A stretch of 64,000 bases of DNA, from contig NZ_CP133261.1 in NCBI RefSeq assembly GCF_030931715.1, forward strand, positions 1,240,001 to 1,304,000, given 5' to 3'. A program made the position numbers and the translations under genes. Origin of the DNA: Tissierella sp. MB52-C2. GTDB lineage: Bacteria; Bacillota; Clostridia; Tissierellales; Tissierellaceae. Of the stretch, positions 23,287 to 31,413 are shown in pieces (position 1 is the first letter of the stretch; every line of letters begins with the position of its first letter). A model generated the notes under the pieces. It saw only the letters and a list, made by a program, of their open reading frames with translations, was not told the origin of the DNA and did not search any database.

Positions 23287-24120
23287 ATGCTATCAATTGG
23301 AGAGTTTTCAAATATATGTAAAGTATCTACAAAGACGCTTCGTTATTATGCTGAAATAGGGCTAATTTTGCCTGATGAAATCAACCCTGAAAATGGTTAT
23401 AGATATTATTCTATCGAACAATTAGAAACAATGTTATTTATCAACCGCCTAAAATCATACAAATTTCCTTTAGAGGAAATAAAAACAATACTTGAATCAG
23501 AAGAATCACAGGATGAAAAACTTTACTTGGCACTTACAAGAAAGAAAAAAGAAATTGGAAAACAAGTACAAGAATTTGAAAAAACTTTAGACCAACTAAA
23601 TAATGATATATCAAATTTGAAACAAGGCAAATCAATTATGTCATATTTGGAAAGCATTGATATTCAACTTGTAGAAGTATCAATGATGTATCTTCTATCT
23701 ATCCGAAAAATGGTTCATGAATATGATTTTGCTGAAGAATATGGTAATTGTTTTAGTAAATTATTTAGGAAAATTGCAGATGACAAATTAACTATGATTG
23801 CTCCGCCAATGGTGCTTTTTCACAGTGCAGAATTTAGTCCACTTGGTTTAGATACTGAATTTGCTATTCCAGTAAAGGAGTATGTTACAGGTACAAGGGA
23901 TTTTTACCCAGGACTATGCTTAAAAACAGTTCTATATGGTTCTTATTCTGACCTATCTTCTGTATACACCAAACAACGTGAATGGGCAGAAAAGGAAGGC
24001 TATGAATGTAACAATGCCCTTTATGAAGTATATGTAACTGACCCTTCTCAAGTTTCAAAAGAAAATGAGCTTATAACTGAAATTTATTATCCTATCAAAA
24101 AGAAAGTGTCAAATATTTAG
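23287..24120 (+). CDS. MerR-family regulator with C-terminal ligand-binding domain (BltR/BmrR type)
   Basis: 277 residues. Residues 1-70 form a MerR winged helix (LSIGEFSNICKVSTKTLRYY, NGYRYYSIEQLETM). A coiled coil of about 75-118 follows, and the rest is a GyrI/BmrR-like effector-binding domain (LVEVSMMYLLSIRKMVHEYD, then CLKTVLYGSYSDL and VTDPSQVSKENELITEIYYP). Such proteins bind hydrophobic drugs and untwist a 19-bp-spaced promoter, exactly the promoter type found upstream. The start at 23287 follows AGAAAGGAGAA. A serine hydrolase gene follows 131 bases downstream and is the likely co-regulated partner. Confidence 0.92.
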   Translation: MLSIGEFSNICKVSTKTLRYYAEIGLILPDEINPENGYRYYSIEQLETMLFINRLKSYKFPLEEIKTILESEESQDEKLYLALTRKKKEIGKQVQEFEKTLDQLNNDISNLKQGKSIMSYLESIDIQLVEVSMMYLLSIRKMVHEYDFAEEYGNCFSKLFRKIADDKLTMIAPPMVLFHSAEFSPLGLDTEFAIPVKEYVTGTRDFYPGLCLKTVLYGSYSDLSSVYTKQREWAEKEGYECNNALYEVYVTDPSQVSKENELITEIYYPIKKKVSNI

Positions 24121-24251
24121 ACCAAGAAACCAAGACTACTTAATTTTCACAGTATGAGTTAACTTTATAAAAATAGGATAATCGTAAGATTGTAGAACTA
24201 AGAAAAGATGATTGAGCTAAAAAGACAATAAATCATAAAGGAGAAATTTAT

Positions 24252-25238
24252 ATGAATCAAGAAAAAATGATAGAGTTGGAAAAGAAAATAAACAATGATT
24301 ACAGCAATATTGCAGGCATGGTTGTACTAAAAGACGGTAAAACACTATATGAAAATTACTTTAATGAATGCACTGCTACTAGCCGAATCCATATTTATTC
24401 AGTAACAAAAAGTATTATTTCCATATTAATTGGGATTGCCATAGACAAAGGGCACATCAAAAGTATCAATCAGAACATATTGGATTTTTTCCCAGATTAC
24501 ATAGTTAAAAGAAGAGAAAAAACAATACAGAATGTTACACTTAAGAATTTGCTAACAATGACAGCTCCATATAAATATAAGTTTGCACCCTACATAAAGT
24601 ATTTCACCAGTGATGACTGGGTAAAATTTACCCTTGATTTATTAGGGGGTAGGGGGCAGATAGGGAAATTTAGATACACTCCCCTCATAGGACCAGATAT
24701 TTTGTCGGGCATTCTTGTAAAAGCAACTGGGCAATCTGTGTTTGATTTTGCAAAAGAAAATTTATTCTCGCCATTGGGAATTACTGTTGAGAGTAATGTG
24801 ATTTTTCATAGTAAAGAGGAACAACTCGCATTTAATAAAGCTAAAAATATCAGCGGCTGGGTTGCTGACTCAACTGGAGTAAATGCAGGAGGATGGGGTC
24901 TTACTCTCTCTCCTACGGATATGGCAAAGATAGGCCAATTATGCTTAGATGGCGGAATGTGGAATGGAAAACAAATTGTATCGACTCAATGGATAAATGA
25001 GAGTATAAAGGAACATAGTCGATGGGAAAAAATCAATCTTTCATATGGATATTTATGGTGGATTATTGATGGTAAAGAACATGCCTATGCAGCTATGGGA
25101 GATGGAGGAAATACCATTTATGTCAATACAAAGAAAAAGATGGTGGTTTCTATTGCTTCTCTTTTTGTGTCAAAGGTCAAGGATAGAATAGAACTTATTA
25201 GAGAGTATATTGAACCAATATTTGAGAATTGTGAGTAG
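24252..25238 (+). CDS. Serine hydrolase of the beta-lactamase/penicillin-binding protein family
   Basis: 328 residues with no signal peptide, so probably cytoplasmic. The class C-like SxxK nucleophile motif is SVTK at residues 50-53. NLLTMTAPYKYKF, ILSGILVKATGQ and GWGLTLSPTDMAKIGQLC are usual in beta-lactamase-family esterases and D-aminopeptidases, and GDGGNTIYV occupies the place of the KTG box. The likely activity is esterase or amide hydrolysis of a small molecule; no classical beta-lactam resistance is claimed. It lies behind the MerR gene in the same direction, with its own AAAGGAGAA site, and may inactivate the compound that the MerR protein senses. Confidence 0.82.
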   Translation: MNQEKMIELEKKINNDYSNIAGMVVLKDGKTLYENYFNECTATSRIHIYSVTKSIISILIGIAIDKGHIKSINQNILDFFPDYIVKRREKTIQNVTLKNLLTMTAPYKYKFAPYIKYFTSDDWVKFTLDLLGGRGQIGKFRYTPLIGPDILSGILVKATGQSVFDFAKENLFSPLGITVESNVIFHSKEEQLAFNKAKNISGWVADSTGVNAGGWGLTLSPTDMAKIGQLCLDGGMWNGKQIVSTQWINESIKEHSRWEKINLSYGYLWWIIDGKEHAYAAMGDGGNTIYVNTKKKMVVSIASLFVSKVKDRIELIREYIEPIFENCE

Positions 25239-25787
25239 TAAAGCAATAAACGATTCTTGACTGGTGTTGATAGCTTGTAAAAAGAAATGGAGTGTGGAAG
25301 ATAGGAACACTGTAAAATAAAATGCTAACCTTAATCGGAGAAAATACAAAATTAGGAGCTTTGGCGGAAGCTTTTGATGAAGAATATAAGAGTATAATAA
25401 ATATAGTATTGTCTTAGAACAATATAAAGTAGGATACTTGAGAGATCGACAGGTAACTTATAGAAGTCGTAATATTGCTTATAGGGCATAAATATATGAA
25501 TCAGTCAAAGATTATCCAAGAAATCTGAAAAATTGGCTGGTGAATATTCAACTTATTGGAGTATAATGAATGATATCATATTGATAATATGGAGAATTGA
25601 GATATTGTTGAATTGTAGCTGGCATCATCGAAGAAACCTATGGAAAGTGGTATAATATAAGGAAGATCTTTATGATGGTGACATCAATACTTTTGGTATT
25701 GGACATATTATTATAATTTACTATAATAATAGATAAAATTCAATTTGAAGTTTAGATTATTGATGTAATCTGGGAGGATGGTATATA
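25239..25787. other. About 550 bases without an intact gene
   Basis: Short interrupted frames only: MLTLIGENTKLGALAEAFDE near 25322 (stops after 31 codons) and AGIIEETYGKWYNIRKIFMM near 25625. These look like worn coding sequence but I cannot assign a family. No hairpin with a T tract was found. Confidence 0.35.
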
Positions 25788-26159
25788 TTGAAGAATCTTA
25801 AAGAAAGAGCTAACCAATTAAAAGTAGATATTCCGGCTGTTTTCATAGCGTTAAGAAAAAAAGAAACTCCAATCATAGCAAAAATATTTGCTGGATTGAC
25901 AATTATATATGCTTTATCTCCAATTGATCTTATTCCAGATTTTATACCGGTGTTAGGTTATTTAGATGATATAATTATATTGCCGGGCCTTATTGCTCTG
26001 ACAGTACGATTGATTCCGCCTAATATATTTGAAGAATGTCGCATTGATGCAGAAGAATTGTGGATAGAAGGTAAACCTAAGAATTGGTATTTTGCCTTAC
26101 CAATTGTACTAATATGGTTTCTTGTGATTTTTATTGTTATAAAAGCAATATGGTCCTGA
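25788..26159 (+). CDS. YkvA/DUF1232-family small membrane protein
   Basis: 123 residues. The core LSPIDLIPDFIPVLGYLDDI is the DUF1232 signature, followed by a hydrophobic run and a C-terminal transmembrane helix (FALPIVLIWFLVIFIVIKAI). The family is widespread and of unknown function. The start is TTG 25788, preceded by GGGAGGAT 8 bases upstream. The next gene lies 51 bases downstream in the same direction, so the two may be co-transcribed. Confidence 0.85.
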   Translation: MKNLKERANQLKVDIPAVFIALRKKETPIIAKIFAGLTIIYALSPIDLIPDFIPVLGYLDDIIILPGLIALTVRLIPPNIFEECRIDAEELWIEGKPKNWYFALPIVLIWFLVIFIVIKAIWS

Positions 26160-26210
26160 TAATGAGCATAATTTAGAGTTGGTAAATTCTGATTTGGAGG
26201 TGTAATGATA

Positions 26211-26546
26211 GTGGCGAAGCATGAGTTTGGAATTATGTACAAGGAACCATCGATTAAAGAACGATTTGATACTTATGAACCCCAAAAATATAATTGCATT
26301 GCGATTCATGACGATTTCATTGAACCAATTATGATGGATTTGCAAGGCCTAGATTGTTATTGGCATACCTTGCAAAGAGAAGGGAAAGGTCTTGCATATT
26401 GTGGTATTACCCTAATACCGCCTAAATCAATGGGAGTATTTATCAGTACACTGTCATCTTACAATAAAGAGGAATATGCCTCTTTGATTGTTTTAGCTAA
26501 GCAAGCAAAAGAAAATGGAAAATATATAATTCATTATGGAATCTGA
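26211..26546 (+). CDS. Conserved-looking small protein of unknown function
   Basis: 111 residues, soluble, with no membrane segment. Visible blocks are NCIAIHDDFIEPIMMDLQGL, CYWHTLQREGKGLAYCGITL and IPPKSMGVFISTLSSY; the paired cysteines around a histidine (CYWHT...YCG) and the acidic DD pair could bind a metal or form a small active site. I think similar short proteins exist in other Firmicutes but cannot name a family. GTG 26211 is 8 bases from GGAGGTG; ATG 26205 in the same frame is only two bases from it. It probably shares a transcript with the DUF1232 gene. Confidence 0.65.
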   Translation: MAKHEFGIMYKEPSIKERFDTYEPQKYNCIAIHDDFIEPIMMDLQGLDCYWHTLQREGKGLAYCGITLIPPKSMGVFISTLSSYNKEEYASLIVLAKQAKENGKYIIHYGI

Positions 26547-26695
26547 ATCCCAAGCTGCCTTTGTAAAAGTATGATACTATCTTATTACTAATACAGAAAT
26601 AAAAGCATTGAAAAATGATAAAATTGAGCTTTGAACAAGAGGAAAATGAAAATGGTCATTCCCAGACATTTATAAAATACACGGGAGGGAGAGCA

Positions 26696-27577
26696 ATGTA
26701 CGAATTAATACAAGTAGGAGAAAAGACATATTATATCAATTGCCCAGCCAAAATAGGGATATATAGAATAAATGAAAGTGATGTATGCCTAATTGATAGT
26801 GGTAACGATAAAGATGCAGGGAAGAAAGTACAAAAAATTCTTAAAGCACAGAATTGGAAATTATCAATGATTATCAATACACATTCACATGCTGATCATA
26901 TTGGTGGAAATAGTTTATTACAACAGCGTTTAGAATGTCCTGCATATTCAGTAGGAATTGAGAATTCATTCATTCAAAATCCCGTTTTAGAACCTTCTTT
27001 TCTATACGGGGGATATCCCTGTAAGGAATTAAGAAATAAATTTTTAATGGCGCAAGCAAGTACAAATTCAGAACTGACAGAAGAAGTGTTACCAGTGGGG
27101 TTAGAGATGATTCGCTTAGATGGCCACAGTTTTTCTATGGTCGGATTAAAAACTGCTGATGATGTGTGGTTTCTCGCAGATTGTCTAACCAGTTCTAATA
27201 TTATTGAAAAATATCATGTTTCTTTTTTATATGATGTAAGAGAATATTTAGAAACATTAGCTAAAGTAGAAAAGTTGCAAGGAAAATTATTTATCCCCGC
27301 ACATTCGGAGCCGACAGAAAATATAAAGGATCTCGTGGACATTAATAGGAATAAAGTGTTTGAAATAATAGAATTGATTAAAAAAACATGTAAAGAACCC
27401 AAATGCTTTGAAGAAATATTAAAGAATATCTTTGATAGTTTTCAATTAACAATGGATTTTATCCAATATGCACTTGTAGGTAGTACTGTACGTTCTTATT
27501 TGTCATATTTACATGATAAAGGAGAATTGGCAGTTGAATTTGAGGATAATAGGTTGCTGTGGTTAGCAGGTAGCTAA
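26696..27577 (+). CDS. Metallo-beta-lactamase-fold hydrolase
   Basis: 293 residues. The metal-binding HSHADH motif is at residues 63-68 (INTHSHADHIGGN), followed by RLDGHSFSMVG, a likely further histidine ligand, the FLADC aspartate and FIPAHSEP. The C-terminal 90 residues form a helical extension ending in a winged-helix-like part (SYLSYLHDKGELAVEFEDNR). This layout is seen in MBL-fold hydrolases of thioester or lactone substrates. ATG 26696 is chosen for the GGGAGGGAG just upstream; the frame is open from 26615. The substrate is unknown. Confidence 0.88.
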   Translation: MYELIQVGEKTYYINCPAKIGIYRINESDVCLIDSGNDKDAGKKVQKILKAQNWKLSMIINTHSHADHIGGNSLLQQRLECPAYSVGIENSFIQNPVLEPSFLYGGYPCKELRNKFLMAQASTNSELTEEVLPVGLEMIRLDGHSFSMVGLKTADDVWFLADCLTSSNIIEKYHVSFLYDVREYLETLAKVEKLQGKLFIPAHSEPTENIKDLVDINRNKVFEIIELIKKTCKEPKCFEEILKNIFDSFQLTMDFIQYALVGSTVRSYLSYLHDKGELAVEFEDNRLLWLAGS

Positions 27578-27621
27578 TCAGCCTACTCTTTATCATCCAA
27601 AAAAATCAATAAAGAAAATTT

Positions 27622-27660
27622 AAAGGCATCAAGATGAAAAATCTTAGTGCCTTCGTTTTC
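27622..27660 (+). terminator. Terminator after the MBL-fold gene
   Basis: AAGGCATCAAGAT (27623-27635) pairs with ATCTTAGTGCCTT with two internal mismatches, followed by CGTTTTC. Confidence 0.65.
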
Positions 27661-27739
27661 ATATAAGCCAAAAAACAATTAAATAAATTTGCGGTTAGGC
27701 ATATGACTTATAAGATATTTGAAAGCTTAGCAGGAAGAT

Positions 27740-27853
27740 ATGCATATCCAAGCAATTCTAGACATGATCGCACCTTTGGTCGCCAAATTCAACACTGGAT
27801 TCTTATTTGTGGAAACACTTACCGATGCGTGTGGAACTCCATCCTACCTGTGA
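27740..27853 (+). pseudogene. Short open frame, probable gene fragment
   Basis: 37 codons from ATG 27740 behind AGGAAGA. The peptide (ILDMIAPLVAKFNTGFLFVE, ending DACGTPSYL) looks like coding sequence in composition but has no family I recognise. The rest of 27661-27958 holds nothing else besides the leader of the AraC gene. Confidence 0.3.
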
Positions 27854-27958
27854 TAGGTAATATATAGTTAAAAAGACTACAAGTTAATACTTGCACCTAA
27901 ATTGACGGGTAATTACAAACCAAGTTTGCTATTATTTTCTTGAAGGGAGGTCATAGAA

Positions 27959-28864
27959 GTGAATACGTTTGCTCAACTAAATAAGGCTATGCAGTATATA
28001 GAAGAAAATCTTATGGGAGAAATTGATGGTCAGGAGTTGTCTCAGATTGCCTATTGCTCAGAGTATCACTTTAGGCGAATGTTTTCTTTTCTCGCTGGAA
28101 TGTCTTTAAGCGAATATATTCGTCGCAGACGATTAGCTTTGGCTGTGACTATCTTAAAAAATAGTGAAGAAAAAATTATCGACATTGCATTACGGATGGG
28201 GTATAATTCGCCGGACGCTTTTGCTAAAGCATTTCAAAACATGCATGGTGTATCACCATCCCAGGCGAGAAAAAGTAATGTTATCTTGAAAGCATTTCCG
28301 CCAATGACCTTCTATATAACAATTCAAGGAGGGAACGAAATGAACTATCGAATTATAGAAAAAGAAGCCTTTTTCATCGCCGGGATAAAAAAGCGAATAC
28401 CTTTGATTTACGAGGGCAAGAACCCGCATATGGATTCTATGTGGTCAAGTCTGACAATGGATGATTTTACAGAACTTAAGCAACTTTCCAATGTTGAGCC
28501 AATGGGAATTTTGTGTGTATCAGCGAACACGGAAAGGCTACCTGAACGTACTTCCTTGGTCGAAGGCGATTACCTTGACCAATATATTGGAGTTGCTACT
28601 ACAAAGGTGGTGCCGGAACGATGGGAAATATTATCTGTTGATGCTTGTACCTGGGCAGTATTTACAATAGTAGGGGAATTTCCTAAAACCTTACAGGATA
28701 CATGGGCAAGAATTTTTTCTGAATGGTTCCCTACATCTGGTTATGAGTCAACAGGGGGACCAGAAATATTGTGGAATGAAAGTCCAGACACATCAAAATC
28801 TGATTATAAAAGTGAACTTTGGATTCCAATAACTAAGGGCAGGATACCAAATTTAAGTGATTAG
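27959..28864 (+). CDS. AraC-family regulator with GyrI-like effector-binding domain
   Basis: 301 residues. Residues 7-105 hold two AraC helix-turn-helix motifs ([20 protein letters not shown], then [20 protein letters not shown] and [10 protein letters not shown]). From about residue 125 a GyrI-like small-molecule-binding domain follows ([48 protein letters not shown]), as in Rob/SoxS-like multidrug regulators of Firmicutes. The start is GTG 27959 with AGGGAGG 9 bases upstream. No target gene is adjacent. It carries the same type of sensor domain as the MerR protein at 23287 but on a different DNA-binding module. Confidence 0.92.
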   Translation: MNTFAQLNKAMQYIEENLMGEIDGQELSQIAYCSEYHFRRMFSFLAGMSLSEYIRRRRLALAVTILKNSEEKIIDIALRMGYNSPDAFAKAFQNMHGVSPSQARKSNVILKAFPPMTFYITIQGGNEMNYRIIEKEAFFIAGIKKRIPLIYEGKNPHMDSMWSSLTMDDFTELKQLSNVEPMGILCVSANTERLPERTSLVEGDYLDQYIGVATTKVVPERWEILSVDACTWAVFTIVGEFPKTLQDTWARIFSEWFPTSGYESTGGPEILWNESPDTSKSDYKSELWIPITKGRIPNLSD

Positions 28865-29201
28865 AACAACTCATCATGATTTTGTGAAAACTCAACTACC
28901 TAAGTGATAAAGAAAACATGCATATAAACAGAATAAGTTTCTGTGTATAATTACGGGACCAGTAGCTAAAGTTAATAATTATAGTTTGGATTCATTTTTA
29001 TCTCAGAGGATAACAAATGCATCGATAGAGCCCCTATATACTTCCCTAAAAAAGAACATTCTATTTTACTTTCGACTTTAAGGACTGTTATTTATCAATA
29101 GTCCAGATTTTATTTGTCATATTAGGAATCATATACAACAAGGAGATATCTGTTAAAGAGTATTTGCTTTTTTGTTGTAGTAAACTTAGACGATAAAATT
29201 C
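28865..29201. other. Non-coding stretch before the sigma factor operon
   Basis: No gene or remnant recognised. T-rich runs occur, but no hairpin with a T tract follows the AraC gene. Confidence 0.35.
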
Positions 29202-29316
29202 CAGTTTATTGTGAATCTAATGTGTATAATAGAAACACAATAAATTCTAATTTATATAACTAAAAATAAGTTATGAACGACTTAAGCACAAGATATTTCT
29301 TGTGCTTGTATTTTTT
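29202..29316 (+). promoter_or_regulatory. Promoter and leader hairpin (possible attenuator) of the sigma factor operon
   Basis: A TATAAT box lies at 29225-29230 with a weak -35 (CAGTTT, 29202-29207). Downstream, AAGCACAAG (29284-29292) pairs perfectly with CTTGTGCTT (29299-29307), followed by GTATTTTTT: an intrinsic terminator 60 bases before the sigma gene and after the promoter. No gene upstream needs it, so it probably attenuates the operon. Confidence 0.6.
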
Positions 29317-29359
29317 AAAATTAATCGCACATTTATCTACTATTATACGTTATACATAG
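29273..29359 (+). CDS. Possible leader peptide overlapping the attenuator
   Basis: 28 codons from ATG 29273 to TAG 29359, starting MNDLSTRYFLCLYFLKLIAH. The frame spans the whole terminator hairpin, so ribosomes translating it would open that hairpin. The ribosome binding site is weak, so this is only a suggestion. Confidence 0.3.
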   Translation: MNDLSTRYFLCLYFLKLIAHLSTIIRYT

Positions 29360-29375
29360 TGAAAGGAGGTTTCTT

Positions 29376-29837
29376 ATGTCTGTAAGCTTACAAGACCAAT
29401 ATGATAAAGTATACCGATATTGTTATTTTAAAGTAAATAATAAAGAGATAGCAGAAGATTTGACGCAAGAAACTTTCTTGAAATATTTCAGTCAAACATC
29501 GTATATAAATAGAGGAAAACCTCTTGCTTATCTCTATACAATAGCCAAAAATCTATGTATTGATTTTTACAGAAATAATAAAAAAGAACAAGATCTTGAT
29601 GAAGAAGTATTAGCTAATGATGATATTTCTACTTTTGAAACAAGCTTTGCTATAAGACAGGCAGTACACACATTGCCAAATGATTTGCAAGAGCTGCTTT
29701 TACTTCGTTTTGCAAGCCAGCTTGGCATAGGTGAAATAGCAAATATTATGGACATTTCTAGGTTTTCAGTTTATCGTAAGTTAAATAAAGCATTTGGCAA
29801 GTTAAAAACTGTTTTGAGAGAGGAGGATTTTTCATGA
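29376..29837 (+). CDS. ECF-type RNA polymerase sigma factor
   Basis: 153 residues. Region 2 includes YDKVYRYCYFKVNNKEIAED and LTQETFLKYF, with PLAYLYTIAKNLCIDFYR covering region 2.3-2.4. Region 4 includes LPNDLQELLLLRFASQLGIG and IANIMDISRFSVYRKLNKAF. Size and layout fit extracytoplasmic-function sigma factors. AAAGGAGG lies 7 bases before ATG 29376. The stop overlaps the start of the next gene (ATGA). No classical zinc-containing anti-sigma gene is present; the adjacent membrane protein is the only candidate for that role. Its regulon probably includes its own operon. Confidence 0.9.
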   Translation: MSVSLQDQYDKVYRYCYFKVNNKEIAEDLTQETFLKYFSQTSYINRGKPLAYLYTIAKNLCIDFYRNNKKEQDLDEEVLANDDISTFETSFAIRQAVHTLPNDLQELLLLRFASQLGIGEIANIMDISRFSVYRKLNKAFGKLKTVLREEDFS

Positions 29838-30565
29838 GAAATAATTTAAAAAGAAAATTAAAATCAGCCTTTGAAGCTCCAGCACCTATAAGAAAAAGTA
29901 TTTTTTTAAGTCAATTTGATTATCCTAAGGCAAGTCGGTTTGATTTTATTAAATCACAGGCAGGATATATTAGGAAACGGGTTTGGGTTTTGTCCTTATT
30001 ATTATTTATAGGTACACTTATTGGAATATATTATTATGAAGTATCTACTTCTATTGTCTGGGTTGTATCGTCTATTTTTCCCTTTATTTCTCTTGCAAGT
30101 ATAGCTGAAATTCTTAGAAGTACCACATACAATATGGATGAACTTGAGATAAGTTGTAAGCACAACTTTTTAGAGGTTAGCCTTATTCGTTTGGGAATAT
30201 TGGGAATAGCTAATTTTGCTGTTTTAATTAGTATTTTACTTTTATTCATGGGACAAACCGATTTTGGATTTTTTCGATTGGGGTTATATTTAATAACACC
30301 ATATTTATTAAATTGCTACGGTTCACTATTTGCTATCAATCGTTTAAAAAGCAGGGAAATAACTTATATTTGTGGTATTGTTACAGCTTTCGTTAGTCTA
30401 TTAAATGCTTTGTTTACAATACAAATCAATGATATTTATACAGAAAGATATTGGTCATTCTGGCTTATGTCATTTATTATTTTAACTGTATTGAGTTATA
30501 AAGAGGTTGTGAAACTAATTAAGAAAATGGAGGGATTACAGTGGAACTCATCATTGACCGTTTAA
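29834..30565 (+). CDS. Membrane protein of unknown function, partner of the ECF sigma factor
   Basis: 243 residues: a cytoplasmic N-terminus of about 50 residues (basic, with APAPIRKSIFLSQFDYPKAS), then six hydrophobic segments at roughly 51-68, 72-90, 115-140, 150-165, 172-195 and 205-225. It overlaps the sigma gene by 4 bases and the ATPase gene by 25, so expression is tightly coupled. I do not recognise the family. It could be a membrane anti-sigma factor, with the N-terminal tail contacting sigma, or a transporter subunit. No zinc-binding HxxxCxxC motif typical of ZAS anti-sigma domains is seen. Confidence 0.8.
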   Translation: MRNNLKRKLKSAFEAPAPIRKSIFLSQFDYPKASRFDFIKSQAGYIRKRVWVLSLLLFIGTLIGIYYYEVSTSIVWVVSSIFPFISLASIAEILRSTTYNMDELEISCKHNFLEVSLIRLGILGIANFAVLISILLLFMGQTDFGFFRLGLYLITPYLLNCYGSLFAINRLKSREITYICGIVTAFVSLLNALFTIQINDIYTERYWSFWLMSFIILTVLSYKEVVKLIKKMEGLQWNSSLTV

Positions 30566-31413
30566 CAAAGCAATATAAGAATAAAATTGCTATTGATCGG
30601 ATTTCATTAACGCTGGAAAAAGGTGTTTATGGATTATTAGGGCCAAATGGCGCAGGAAAGACAACACTAATGCAAATGCTATGTGGAGTCTTAAAACCCA
30701 CAAGTGGAGAAGTAAAATTCAATGGAATTGATGTAAGTGAAGAAGAATATAGAGATTCGTTAGGTTATTTGCCACAGGATTTTGGGTACTATCCAGAATT
30801 TACGGCCTATGATTTTTTGCTTTATATGGCAAGCTTAAAGGGGCTTACGAAGGAACGAGCGAAGGAAAAGGCAAATGAACTTTTAGAGCTTGTGGCTCTT
30901 TCCGATGTAGCAAAAAAGAAAATCAAAACATTTTCTGGTGGAATGAAACGACGTTTAGGTATTGCACAAGCAATGCTAAATAATCCTAAGATTTTGATTT
31001 TAGATGAGCCAACTGCAGGACTTGATCCAAAGGAGCGTGTACGTTTTCGAAATTTAATTTCTAGATTAGGTAAAGACAAAATTGTGTTACTGTCTACTCA
31101 TATTGTTTCAGATGTTGAGTATATCGCCTCTACAATTCTAATGATAAAAGATGGGCAAATTATACGTGAGGGTAGCCTTGAAAAAATTATTAGTGTAATA
31201 GAAGGAAAAGTGTTTGAATGTTCAGTAGACAGTAAAACTGCTGCTAATCTAATAGCTAATTATCCGATAATAAATATACGGGAAGAATCAGATAAAACCT
31301 TTTTACGTCTAGTAGCAGAAAAAAACCCTTGTGAAACTGCAGTTGTTGTATCAGCCACATTGGAAGATTTATACTTGTATTATTTTAATGAGGGGGTAAA
31401 CAAGAATGAATAG
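30541..31413 (+). CDS. ABC transporter ATP-binding protein
   Basis: 290 residues. Walker A GPNGAGKTT near residues 34-42, Q-loop YLPQDFGYYPEF, signature FSGGMKRR near 131-138, Walker B ILILDEPTAGLDP near 152-164 and the switch STHIVSDVE. The C-terminal 80 residues form the accessory domain common in ABC-2 exporter ATPases. It starts at GTG 30541 behind GGAGGGAT, inside the end of the preceding gene, and overlaps the permease gene by 8 bases. It works with the membrane protein(s) of this operon in export or membrane remodelling; the substrate is unknown. Confidence 0.92.
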   Translation: MELIIDRLTKQYKNKIAIDRISLTLEKGVYGLLGPNGAGKTTLMQMLCGVLKPTSGEVKFNGIDVSEEEYRDSLGYLPQDFGYYPEFTAYDFLLYMASLKGLTKERAKEKANELLELVALSDVAKKKIKTFSGGMKRRLGIAQAMLNNPKILILDEPTAGLDPKERVRFRNLISRLGKDKIVLLSTHIVSDVEYIASTILMIKDGQIIREGSLEKIISVIEGKVFECSVDSKTAANLIANYPIINIREESDKTFLRLVAEKNPCETAVVVSATLEDLYLYYFNEGVNKNE

